Assembly (NCBI GenBank): GCA_036796255.1
Contig: DAIRDH010000097.1
Location: forward strand, 1 to 9,019
Direction: 5' to 3'
Length of the DNA stretch: 9,019 bases
Origin: T3Sed10-241 sp036796255
GTDB taxonomy: Bacteria; Bacteroidota; Bacteroidia; Flavobacteriales_D; Cryomorphaceae
Shown here: positions 1-6,710 of the stretch, piece after piece
Layout: each line of letters starts with the position of its first letter
Position numbering within the stretch: position 1 is the stretch's first letter
The notes under the pieces: generated by a model
What the model was told of the DNA's origin: nothing
Databases searched by the model: none
The model's input: the letters and a program-made list of their open reading frames with translations, nothing else
Position numbers and translations under genes: made by a program

Positions 1-16
1 GAATACTTTTAAGCAT

Positions 17-47
17 TTTGTAAATAGGGGTTTTATTCATTTATTTG
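17..47 (+). promoter_or_regulatory. Putative Bacteroidota-type promoter of the acpP operon
   Basis: A TTTG at 17-20 is followed after 19 bp by TTTATTTG at 40-47. The pair resembles the -33 TTTG and -7 TAnnTTTG elements known for the primary sigma factor of Bacteroidota, with one mismatch (T for A at the second position of the -7 box). Transcription would begin a few bases after position 47 and give a leader of about 25-30 nt before the acpP start. This is the only good candidate in the 80 bases upstream of the operon. No ribosome binding site is evident, which is usual for the phylum. The match is by eye and the motif is short. Confidence 0.45.
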
Positions 48-80
48 CAAACCGAAATTTAACACTAAACCAGTACTGTT

Positions 81-317
81 ATGTCAGACATCAAGTCAAA
101 AGTTACAAAAATCATCGTTGATAAGCTCGGCGTTGATGAGTCAGAAGTAACCCTTGAGGCAAGCTTTACCAACGACTTGGGCGCCGATTCACTCGACACC
201 GTGGAGTTGATTATGGAATTTGAAAAAGAGTTCAACATCGCCATTCCTGACGATCAAGCTGAGAAAATTGGCACCGTAGGACAAGCAGTTGAGTACATCG
301 AGAACAACGTTAAGTAA
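81..317 (+). CDS. acpP: Acyl carrier protein AcpP
   Basis: This 78-residue acidic protein is the acyl carrier of type II fatty acid synthesis in the cytoplasm. The growing acyl chain is attached as a thioester to a 4'-phosphopantetheine arm on the Ser of the GADSLD motif, here Ser37, after modification by holo-ACP synthase. Length, the acidic helix II following the Ser (DTVELIMEFEKEF) and the C-terminal VEYIENN segment all fit the family. The ATG start gives a normal N-terminus with no extension. It is the first gene of a plus-strand operon and lies 9 bp upstream of fabF, its direct partner enzyme. A plausible promoter lies just upstream. Identification is secure. Confidence 0.98.
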   Translation: MSDIKSKVTKIIVDKLGVDESEVTLEASFTNDLGADSLDTVELIMEFEKEFNIAIPDDQAEKIGTVGQAVEYIENNVK

Positions 318-326
318 TCGATCATT

Positions 327-1580
327 ATGGAGCTGAAACGCGTTGTCGTTACTGGCATCGGGGCGCTCACTCCCATCGGAAATACCGCCCGCGAATATTG
401 GGATGGACTTTCGAAGGGGGTGAGCGGAGCGGCTCCTATTACCCAATTTGACGCTTCCAAGTTCAAAACGCAGTTCGCATGTGAAGTCAAGAACTTTGAC
501 ATCACGAACCATATGGACCGAAAAGAAGCGCGCAAATTGGATCCATATGCACAATATGCGGTTGTGGCCGCCACAGAGGCCGTTGAAGACTCTGGGCTTG
601 CCGCAGCCAATCCCGATGTAGATCGGGTGGGTGTGATTTGGGGCTCCGGTATAGGAGGCCTTAAAACCTTCCTCGACGAGCTCACCAATTTCGCCCATGG
701 CGATGGCACGCCGAGATTTAACCCTTTCTTTATCCCTAAAATGATTGCCGACATTGCCTCGGGAGTCATTTCTATTAAGTTTGGCTTTAGGGGGCCTAAT
801 TTTACCACCGTTTCGGCCTGTGCTTCCTCCACCAATGCGATCATTGATGCATTCAACCTCATCCGATTGGGTAAGGCCGATGCATTCGTATGCGGAGGGT
901 CAGAGGCAACCATCAACGAAGCGGGAATTGGCGGGTTCAATGCCATGCATGCGCTCTCTACCCGCAACGATGAAGCGGCTTCGGCCTCTCGGCCTTTTGA
1001 CCGCACACGTGACGGTTTTGTAATGGGCGAAGGCGCGGGCGCTCTGATACTCGAGGAGCTGGAGCACGCCAAAAAGCGAGGAGCCCACATTTATTGCGAA
1101 GTAGCTGGCGGAGGCATGTCTGCCGATGCTCACCATATCACAGCACCGCACCCTGAAGGCTTAGGCGCATTGAATGTGATGAAACGCGCTTTGGAAGATG
1201 CCCAGATGAACGTGGAAGACATTGATTATATAAATGTGCATGGCACGTCCACACCACTTGGCGATATTGCTGAAACCAAGGCCATCAAGCAAATGTTTGG
1301 CGACCATGCTTACAAGCTCAATATATCTTCAACCAAATCCATGACAGGCCACCTGCTCGGCGCTGCTGGAGCAGTTGAATCACTCGCTTGCATATTTGCG
1401 ATTGTCAATAATGCAGTGCCACCTACGATCAACTTTAAAGAGGCTGATCCGGAAATTGATCAAAAAATGAACTTTACCTTCAACAAAGTTCAGGAAAGGG
1501 TCATCAATACGGCATTGACGAATACTTTTGGCTTCGGCGGACACAATACTTCTGCCATTTTTACCAAATACAAGGGATAA
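327..1580 (+). CDS. fabF: 3-oxoacyl-[acyl-carrier-protein] synthase II (FabF/KAS II)
   Basis: This 417-residue condensing enzyme of the thiolase fold elongates acyl chains by decarboxylative condensation of malonyl-ACP with acyl-ACP. The complete KAS II active site is visible: the nucleophile Cys165 in TVSACASS, His305 in VHGTSTP, Lys337 in STKSM and His342 in TGHLLGAAG. The C-terminal glycine-rich FGFGGHN (401-407) is the usual gating loop. The N-terminus VVVTGIGALTPIG is typical. Two His catalytic residues place it among FabF/FabB-type enzymes and not FabH; the length and the acpP neighbour favour FabF. It follows acpP by 9 bp and precedes rnc by 9 bp. The rnc start lies in the same reading frame as fabF beyond the TAA stop. 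Nothing is missing or unusual in the enzyme. Confidence 0.97.
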   Translation: MELKRVVVTGIGALTPIGNTAREYWDGLSKGVSGAAPITQFDASKFKTQFACEVKNFDITNHMDRKEARKLDPYAQYAVVAATEAVEDSGLAAANPDVDRVGVIWGSGIGGLKTFLDELTNFAHGDGTPRFNPFFIPKMIADIASGVISIKFGFRGPNFTTVSACASSTNAIIDAFNLIRLGKADAFVCGGSEATINEAGIGGFNAMHALSTRNDEAASASRPFDRTRDGFVMGEGAGALILEELEHAKKRGAHIYCEVAGGGMSADAHHITAPHPEGLGALNVMKRALEDAQMNVEDIDYINVHGTSTPLGDIAETKAIKQMFGDHAYKLNISSTKSMTGHLLGAAGAVESLACIFAIVNNAVPPTINFKEADPEIDQKMNFTFNKVQERVINTALTNTFGFGGHNTSAIFTKYKG

Positions 1581-1589
1581 TCACGCCGC

Positions 1590-2309
1590 TTGAACCTGCT
1601 AGAGCTGTTTAAAAAGTACCGCAACCCCAGGGAAAAAGCCATCGCACGGCTGCTGAAGACCGCATTCGGCGTAAGCCATAAGCAAATCGAAATTTACACG
1701 ATATCTCTGCGCCACAAATCGGCGGCAAAAAACCTCTACGACAATGCCCCGAGCAACGAACGCCTCGAATTTCTGGGTGACGCCGTGCTTGACGCTGTGG
1801 TGGCGGATTATCTATATCAGAAACACCCTGAAGCGGAAGAAGGCGATCTCACCAAAATGAAAAGCCGCATTGTGAGCCGCTCCAACCTCAACGGCATGGC
1901 CAAGGCCATCGGTATCCCGGACCTGCTCGAAACCGATGCGCAAGCTGCGCAAGCCAAAGACTCCATTTCCGGAAACGCACTCGAAGCCATTTTTGGGGCC
2001 ATGTACTGCGATGTGGGATATCCCAAAACGAGTGCTTCTGTAATGCGCGTGCTCGATAAATACGCCGACCTCAAAGCACTCACCCTCGAAGAAGCCGACT
2101 TTAAGAGCCGACTGTATGAAGCTGCCCATAAACAAAAGGTGGAGCTTGTATTTCAAACGCAGGCCATTGGCGCGGCAGCCACCGACAAACGATTTCTTGC
2201 CAAGGCCCTTGTCAATGGCGAAAATGTAGGTCAGGGCGAAGGAACATCCAAGAAAAAGGCAGAACAAGAGGCAGCGCGAAAAGCTTTGATAAAGCTTAAC
2301 CTTGCGTAA
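1590..2309 (+). CDS. rnc: Ribonuclease III
   Basis: This 239-residue double-strand-specific endoribonuclease matures rRNA precursors and processes structured RNAs. The RNase III domain comes first, with signature NERLEFLGDAVLD (56-68) carrying Glu57, Glu60 and Asp64, and a second acidic site at Glu84 and Glu132. A C-terminal dsRNA-binding domain spans about 167-239, with the typical GEGTSKKKAEQEAA ending. The position matching E. coli Asp114, a metal ligand, is Asn129 (in GNALEA); from memory this is common in Bacteroidota, so it does not imply an inactive enzyme. The start is TTG: an in-frame TAA (the fabF stop) lies 9 bp upstream and the first in-frame ATG is only at residue 90, past the signature motif. 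It sits in the acpP-fabF-rnc order common to the phylum. Confidence 0.95.
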   Translation: MNLLELFKKYRNPREKAIARLLKTAFGVSHKQIEIYTISLRHKSAAKNLYDNAPSNERLEFLGDAVLDAVVADYLYQKHPEAEEGDLTKMKSRIVSRSNLNGMAKAIGIPDLLETDAQAAQAKDSISGNALEAIFGAMYCDVGYPKTSASVMRVLDKYADLKALTLEEADFKSRLYEAAHKQKVELVFQTQAIGAAATDKRFLAKALVNGENVGQGEGTSKKKAEQEAARKALIKLNLA

Positions 2310-2349
2310 ACAAAGAATTGTATAGCTTCGTGTTCAATTGACGTTAAGT

Positions 2350-2769
2350 ATGACCAAATTTACCTTGGACATTGTTGAAGATTACCCCTACTTTGTGGTT
2401 GGAATCAACACACCCATGAAGGGCTATCGCACCGCATGGGCCTTAAACAGAGCGCTTGACGTGAATTTGAAGAGGGTCGAAATGCTCGAAGTCAAAGGTT
2501 CCAATAAAGAGGTTTCGCGATTCACTTTTTTCAGCACCTTTGTGGAATCACTGAATGTGCATTACCGACTGGTCGAAAACCGCTCAGGAGGAAGTTTGTT
2601 TATCCCCGAGTATCCACGGGCAGATTACCTGCTTGTAGTAGATCACTCGCCGGAAATTGACGGGCCACAATTGGTGAAAACAGTTAGAAATATAAACCTC
2701 GTTTCTACTGCCTTTGAAATCGACGTTGAAGCGCTGAAATCAAGGCATAACATACTATTGACAACATGA
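2350..2769 (+). CDS. IPExxxVDY family protein, function unknown
   Basis: This small protein of 139 residues (counted from ATG 2350) is conserved between rnc and pyk in Bacteroidota. It is named for its motif, seen here as IPEYPRADY at residues 85-93, with Ala91 in place of the usual Val. It has no signal peptide or membrane segment, so it is probably cytoplasmic. A mixture of charged and hydrophobic stretches suggests a compact globular domain. No catalytic motif is recognisable and no function is known to me. An in-frame TTG at 2338 would add four residues (MTLS), but ATG 2350 fits the family's N-terminus better (TKFTLDI). The stop codon overlaps the pyk start (ATGA, 4 nt), which suggests translational coupling to pyruvate kinase. 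Confidence 0.9.
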   Translation: MTKFTLDIVEDYPYFVVGINTPMKGYRTAWALNRALDVNLKRVEMLEVKGSNKEVSRFTFFSTFVESLNVHYRLVENRSGGSLFIPEYPRADYLLVVDHSPEIDGPQLVKTVRNINLVSTAFEIDVEALKSRHNILLTT

Positions 2770-4190
2770 CGAAAAAGAAAACCAAAATTGTTGCGACCCT
2801 GGGTCCTGCAAGCGATAGCGTAGAAGTGATATCAGCAATGATAAAGGCAGGCCTGAATGTTTGCAGGATCAACTTCTCACATGGTACCCAGGAGCAACAT
2901 GGATTGACCATTGAACGCATCCGCGAAGCTGACAAACTGCTCGGAACAAATACATCCATACTTGCCGACTTGCAAGGCCCTAAGCTTAGGGTTGGTAAAA
3001 TAAAGGAGGGAGGAGTGGAATTGGTCAACGGTAGCACAGTGACCTTCACCACCGACGAAGCCAACACTGGTGAAAATAAGTTTTACATGACCTACCCGGA
3101 ATTCCCGCGCGACGTGCGGGTAGGCGACCGCATACTGCTGGACGACGGCAAACTGTCGCTCGAAGCACTAAGCACCGATGGTAAATCAGAGGTGCAAGCG
3201 AAAGTAATTCACGGCGGTATTCTCACGAGCAACAAGGGGGTAAATCTTCCAAGCACCAAGATATCTCAGCCCAGCCTTACGGAAAAAGATCTTGCAGATT
3301 TGGAATTTGCCCTTTCGAAAGAGGTGGATTGGATCGCACTGTCATTTGTGCGCACAGCACGCGACATTATAGAGCTCAGGCACCTCATAAAGCGAAAAGA
3401 AAGCCATGCGCGCATTGTAGCGAAAATTGAAAAGCCTGAAGCAATTGAAGATATCGACGACATTATCCGCGAAACGGATGCCATCATGGTGGCCCGCGGT
3501 GACCTGGGTGTGGAGATTCCATTGCAAAATGTACCGCTCATCCAGAAAATGCTCGTCAAAAAAAGCCTGAAGAATGGCAAGCCCGTGATTGTGGCGACCC
3601 AAATGATGGAAAGTATGATCGAAAGCAATACTCCAACGAGGGCTGAGGTCAATGATGTGGCCAATGCAGTACTCGATGGTGCTGATGCAGTGATGCTCAG
3701 CGGCGAAACTTCAGTGGGTAAGTTTCCGGTGAGGGTAATTGAAGTGATGACGAAAATAGTGCGAGAGGTTGAAACCACCGATGAAATCTACCACCACGAG
3801 GAGCCACCAGCAGAGGTTCACGCAAGCCGATACATCACCAACTCGGTATGCTTCAACGCTGTGCGATTGTCAAAGCGTGTTGAGGCCAAGGCCATAGTTG
3901 CGATGACCTTCTCGGGCTACACCGGATTCAAAATCGCAAGCCAACGCCCAAAAGCTGACATTTACATCTTCACTGCAAATCAGCGTATTCTCAAGCAAAT
4001 GAGCTTGGTATGGGGAGTCCAGGCATTCTTCTACGATAAAATGGTGAGCACCGACCACACGATGGACGATGTGAAATACATCCTGAAAAAGAAGAACATC
4101 ATCAAAGAAGGTGATTTCCTCGTGCACCTTGCCAGTATGCCGATCAAAGAATCGGGCATGACCAATACAATGAAGCTGGATAAAGTTTAA
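2766..4190 (+). CDS. pyk: Pyruvate kinase
   Basis: This 474-residue enzyme transfers phosphate from phosphoenolpyruvate to ADP, giving pyruvate and ATP, the last step of glycolysis in the cytoplasm. The TIM-barrel A domain carries the substrate-binding residues of CRINFSHG (33-40) and LADLQGPKLR (66-75). It also has the signature IVAKIEKPEAIED with catalytic Lys220 and metal ligand Glu222, Asp246 in MVARGDLGVE, and Thr278 in ATQMMESM. The B domain runs from about 75 to 170 and the C domain from about 350 to the end. Length and all key residues are normal. The residue matching the potassium-switch position of rabbit muscle enzyme (Glu117) appears to be Arg118. The start overlaps the upstream IPExxxVDY gene by 4 nt. 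It is the last gene of the operon and converges with pheS across 19 bp. Confidence 0.97.
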   Translation: MTKKKTKIVATLGPASDSVEVISAMIKAGLNVCRINFSHGTQEQHGLTIERIREADKLLGTNTSILADLQGPKLRVGKIKEGGVELVNGSTVTFTTDEANTGENKFYMTYPEFPRDVRVGDRILLDDGKLSLEALSTDGKSEVQAKVIHGGILTSNKGVNLPSTKISQPSLTEKDLADLEFALSKEVDWIALSFVRTARDIIELRHLIKRKESHARIVAKIEKPEAIEDIDDIIRETDAIMVARGDLGVEIPLQNVPLIQKMLVKKSLKNGKPVIVATQMMESMIESNTPTRAEVNDVANAVLDGADAVMLSGETSVGKFPVRVIEVMTKIVREVETTDEIYHHEEPPAEVHASRYITNSVCFNAVRLSKRVEAKAIVAMTFSGYTGFKIASQRPKADIYIFTANQRILKQMSLVWGVQAFFYDKMVSTDHTMDDVKYILKKKNIIKEGDFLVHLASMPIKESGMTNTMKLDKV

Positions 4191-4209
4191 ATTCCCCTTG
4201 TTATTTCTT

Positions 4210-5229
4210 CTACCAGGCGCCTTTAAATTGGGAGAGGAAGCGCTGGTCGTTTTCGAACAGCATGCGGATATCGCCAATCTGGAAGCGGTTCATGGCAATG
4301 CGCTCGATGCCCATGCCGAAGGCATAACCTGAATACACCTCCGGGTCTATGCCCGAAGCTGCAAGTACATTGGGATCCACCATACCGCAGCCCATGATTT
4401 CGAGCCAGCCGGTGCCTTTGGTAATCCGGTGGTCTACCTCGTTTTCAAGCCCCCAGTATATGTCAACCTCAGCACTGGGCTCGGTAAATGGGAAGTAAGA
4501 TGGGCGCATGCGTATTTCGGTCTTGCCGAAAAATGCTTCCGCAAAATATTGAATCGTCTGTTTAAGGTCTGCAAAGGTCACGCCTTTGTCAATGTAGAGT
4601 CCTTCCACCTGATGAAAAATGCAGTGGGAGCGCGATGAGATGGCTTCATTGCGGTACACCCTGCCTGGCGCAATAATGCGAATAGGCGGTTTTTGTGATT
4701 CCATGATGCGCACCTGCACCGATGAGGTATGTGTGCGCAAGGCGATATCCGGATCTTTCTGGATGAAAAAGGTGTCCTGCATATCACGCGCAGGATGCTC
4801 AGGCGGAAAGTTGAGCGCGGAAAAGTTGTGCCAGTCGTCTTCAATTTCAGGTCCCTCGGCAACTGTAAAGCCGATGCGCTTGAAAATGGCCTCAATCTCG
4901 CCCCGCACCAATGATACCGGGTGGCGGCTGCCGTAATTCTCCTGGCCTGAAGGCCTGGTGAGGTCCTCGCCTGAAGCAACGCTGTTGCTGCCAGCGTCGA
5001 GCGCTGATTGCAAATCGTCAATACGCGTTTGTACCGCATTCTTAAGTGCGTTGAGCTCCATGCCAAATGACTTTCGTGCGTCGGCTTCTAGATCCTTCAT
5101 CCCTGAGGACAGGTCTTTGAGAATGCCTTTTTTGCTCAGGTATTTTAGCCGAAAGGCTTCGAGTTCTTCTTTGCTTTTGGCTTCAAACTGGCCCACCTTC
5201 TCGATGAGCTCTTTCAAATTTACTTCCAT
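4210..5229 (-). CDS. pheS: Phenylalanine--tRNA ligase alpha subunit
   Basis: This 339-residue catalytic subunit of the alpha2-beta2 class II synthetase charges tRNA-Phe. The N-terminal tRNA-binding coiled-coil arm covers roughly residues 1-85. The catalytic core has motif 2 (APGRVYRNEAISSRSHCIFHQVEG, within 187-210), the phenylalanine-pocket stretch YFPFTEPS (245-252) and motif 3 GMGIER (305-310). Ala303 in GYAFGMG aligns with E. coli Ala294, the residue that sets amino acid specificity, so normal discrimination is expected. The C-terminus FENDQRFLSQFK matches the E. coli ending. The ATG at 5229 lies inside the 3' end of the upstream peptidyl-prolyl isomerase gene (10 nt overlap), so the two are probably translated from one mRNA. 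No pheT is in the window, which fits the frequent separation of pheS and pheT in this phylum. Confidence 0.97.
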   Translation of the reverse strand: MEVNLKELIEKVGQFEAKSKEELEAFRLKYLSKKGILKDLSSGMKDLEADARKSFGMELNALKNAVQTRIDDLQSALDAGSNSVASGEDLTRPSGQENYGSRHPVSLVRGEIEAIFKRIGFTVAEGPEIEDDWHNFSALNFPPEHPARDMQDTFFIQKDPDIALRTHTSSVQVRIMESQKPPIRIIAPGRVYRNEAISSRSHCIFHQVEGLYIDKGVTFADLKQTIQYFAEAFFGKTEIRMRPSYFPFTEPSAEVDIYWGLENEVDHRITKGTGWLEIMGCGMVDPNVLAASGIDPEVYSGYAFGMGIERIAMNRFQIGDIRMLFENDQRFLSQFKGAW

Positions 5230-5918
5230 TTTTTGCGCACTATTTTCATGGTCATGGGAATGTCGGTCACCGGACGGTTGCCCCGGCCTGTAGGCTGGGC
5301 GGCGATAGAATCAACGACATTGAGGCCTTCGATCACTTCTCCAAACACCGTGTAAGCTCCATCTAAATGAGGCGTGCCCCCGAGCTCCGCATAGGTGGCC
5401 AATTGCTCGTCGGTGTAGCTCACCTTGCCCTTCCTGAGTTGCCCGGTGTTGACACTTGCTCCGTGAACGATGTAAAACTGTGACCCTGATGATGCCCTTT
5501 CAGGGTTGGATTGATCCCCTTGACGGGCAGCAGCCAGGGCGCCTTTTTTATGGATGAATTCCGGCTTTATTTCCGCCGGAATGGTGTATCCGGGTCCGCC
5601 CATGCCCAGCGGCTTATTTGCAGCAGCGCCTTTTGAATCGGGGTCACCACCCTGAACCATAAAATCTTTGATAACCCGATGAAAAAGCAAATCATCGTAG
5701 AATGAGGACTCTGCGAGCTTCAAAAAATTCTCCCGGTGCTGGGGTGTTTCATCATAAAGCAGTATGGTCATTTCGCCATAAGGCGTGCCCAATACAACCA
5801 TTTCGCGCTTCTTGTCGTCTAATGGAGCGGTGGCAACAAGCAAGGCAACAGAGGCAAGCAATCCGAGGACTAAACCTGTATGTTTGATCTTACGTATGTT
5901 TCTATCGAATAATTTCAT
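5220..5918 (-). CDS. Exported cyclophilin-type peptidyl-prolyl cis-trans isomerase
   Basis: This 232-residue cyclophilin catalyses cis-trans isomerisation of prolyl bonds, probably in the periplasm. Residues about 14-31 (LVLGLLASVALLVATA) form a hydrophobic export signal after a basic N-terminus. A Pro follows the ATA site, so cleavage is uncertain and it may stay anchored in the inner membrane. The cyclophilin core carries Arg81 in FHRVIKDFMVQGGD (equivalent to CypA Arg55), Phe86, Gln89 and GSQFYIVHG (145-153). The final loop is LDGAYTVFG (185-193). CypA Trp121 is His184 and His126 is Tyr189, as in many bacterial members, so weak cyclosporin binding is expected. An insertion at about 158-183, ending GGTPHLDG, recalls Bacteroidota homologues. 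It is the promoter-proximal gene of a two-gene operon with pheS. Confidence 0.92.
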   Translation of the reverse strand: MKLFDRNIRKIKHTGLVLGLLASVALLVATAPLDDKKREMVVLGTPYGEMTILLYDETPQHRENFLKLAESSFYDDLLFHRVIKDFMVQGGDPDSKGAAANKPLGMGGPGYTIPAEIKPEFIHKKGALAAARQGDQSNPERASSGSQFYIVHGASVNTGQLRKGKVSYTDEQLATYAELGGTPHLDGAYTVFGEVIEGLNVVDSIAAQPTGRGNRPVTDIPMTMKIVRKKWK

Positions 5919-5943
5919 AATTTTGGAATGCCTTAAGAACAGG

Positions 5944-5951
5944 CGAAATTA
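5944..5951 (-). promoter_or_regulatory. Possible -7 box upstream of the isomerase-pheS operon
   Basis: On the minus strand, TAATTTCG matches the TAnnTTTG consensus of Bacteroidota -7 elements at all but one position and lies 25 bp before the isomerase start. No TTG or TTTG is found at the expected 17-23 bp upstream, so the call rests on the -7 box alone. The rest of the 46 bp divergent spacer shows no clear plus-strand promoter for the neighbouring lipoprotein gene. Confidence 0.22.
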
Positions 5952-5964
5952 AGAAACCTTTAGA

Positions 5965-6351
5965 ATGAAAACCCGTCTCATTGCATTTATAGCCTTAATA
6001 GCGGCCAGCTCAATGCTCTCCTCATGCTACAAAACAGAGGACACGATTGCCGAAATTGAAGTGGTTACGGCCAACAATTCGCCGGTTGCTGGCGCCGAGG
6101 TTCGGCTTTTTGGGCAGGCGACCCAGGTCTCTGATGAAGTGGGCAACATTGTTGTAGACACCGTTGAATTCACAGGAACCAATGGCCTTGCGGTTTTCGA
6201 CTTTACAGAAAATTTTCAGTCGGGTCAAAGCGGCCTTTTCATTTTGAATGTGGAGATCACCCGCGAGTTTCCCGACAGTACCGTGTTTATCGAGGGCATC
6301 ATTCGCGTAGCGGAGGAAGAAACCACCCGACGCACCTTCAGGATTCAATAA
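5965..6351 (+). CDS. Small lipoprotein with a beta-sandwich-like domain, function unknown
   Basis: This 128-residue protein starts with a basic and hydrophobic signal ending in a lipobox LSSC, with Cys21 the predicted lipidated residue, so it should be exported and anchored in a membrane. The mature part alternates short beta-like stretches, including IAEIEVVTANNSPVAGAEVRL and TGTNGLAVFDF (both within 28-80). This pattern, in which a VxGAxVxL strand is followed by a T-x-x-x-G-x-A-x-F strand, resembles carboxypeptidase-regulatory or transthyretin-like domains common in Bacteroidota surface proteins. No catalytic residues are evident. It is divergent from the isomerase gene (46 bp) and its last 14 nt overlap the 3' end of the minus-strand gene beyond. 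The lipoprotein call is strong, the fold is inferred, and no function can be assigned. Confidence 0.82.
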   Translation: MKTRLIAFIALIAASSMLSSCYKTEDTIAEIEVVTANNSPVAGAEVRLFGQATQVSDEVGNIVVDTVEFTGTNGLAVFDFTENFQSGQSGLFILNVEITREFPDSTVFIEGIIRVAEEETTRRTFRIQ

Positions 6352-6685
6352 TCCCTTCGCTCTCAAAGTATTCCACGACTGCTTTTCGCATCAGTTCTTT
6401 CTGTTCTTTGTCACTTAGGAATGGCAGTTTCTTAAGCACGGTGTAGTGCGGCCAGCCTTCTTCATCCTGGTGCGACAAAGCATAAAACCCATAGGGCTGT
6501 AGCACACGGCATATGGCAATGTGCATCAGGTCGAGCTTTTCGTCTTTCTTAAATCGCCTGCTGCCCTGCCCCAGTTCCTGCACACCAATTAAGAAGAGTA
6601 TCGCCTCCAGGTCGATTTCTTCGCCAAAGGAGGCCTCAAGGGTTTGGAGCAATTTGCGCCAGCGCTGTTCAAAGTCATAATCCAT
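6338..6685 (-). CDS. Conserved hypothetical protein, probably cytoplasmic
   Basis: This 115-residue acidic protein has no signal peptide or membrane segment. I recall similar short proteins in many Bacteroidota, sharing a GVQELG segment (here 34-39), a KDEKLDLMHIAICRVL stretch (about 47-62) and a DEEGWPH motif (73-79). The recalled conservation, the good reading frame and a perfect -7 box in front support a real gene. The sequence predicts mainly helices with one conserved Trp-Pro-His turn. No enzymatic or nucleic-acid-binding motif is recognisable and I cannot assign a function. The 3' end overlaps that of the lipoprotein gene by 14 nt on the opposite strand. The 68 bp between it and the divergent exonuclease gene hold possible promoters in both directions. 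Confidence 0.8.
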   Translation of the reverse strand: MDYDFEQRWRKLLQTLEASFGEEIDLEAILFLIGVQELGQGSRRFKKDEKLDLMHIAICRVLQPYGFYALSHQDEEGWPHYTVLKKLPFLSDKEQKELMRKAVVEYFESEGIIES

Positions 6686-6689
6686 GGTG

Positions 6690-6697
6690 CAAATTTA
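6690..6697 (-). promoter_or_regulatory. Possible -7 box of the small conserved hypothetical gene
   Basis: On the minus strand, TAAATTTG is an exact match to the Bacteroidota -7 consensus TAnnTTTG. It ends only 4 bp before the ATG at 6685, so a transcript from it would be leaderless or nearly so. No TTG lies at the usual 17-23 bp upstream; the nearest is about 29 bp away. Confidence 0.33.
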
Positions 6698-6710
6698 CGT
6701 CCTTTCCATC

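Noticed and set aside
189..698. A 169-codon antisense frame over acpP and fabF
   Set aside because: It overlaps two certain genes on the other strand and its composition (many Cys, His and Gly) does not suggest a real protein.
254..1090. A 278-codon open frame antisense to acpP and fabF
   Set aside because: It lies wholly opposite a strongly supported FabF gene, has no recognisable domain, and is rich in Ser, Ala and Pro as expected of a shadow frame.
2338..2349. TTG at 2338 as the start of the IPExxxVDY gene
   Set aside because: The ATG at 2350 in the same frame gives the expected N-terminus; the four extra residues add nothing recognisable.
3266..3778. A 170-codon antisense frame within pyk
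   Set aside because: It is Ser- and Thr-rich, has no domain, and is opposite the most conserved part of pyruvate kinase.
4185..4232. TTTAAATT occurring at the pyk end and again inside the pheS end, considered as a bidirectional terminator
   Set aside because: The copies are direct, with only the palindromic TTTAAA core able to pair; no GC-rich stem or T-tract is formed in the 19 bp spacer.
4578..5066. A 162-codon second frame on the same strand as pheS
   Set aside because: It is an out-of-frame shadow of pheS, whose catalytic motifs are all present in the true frame.
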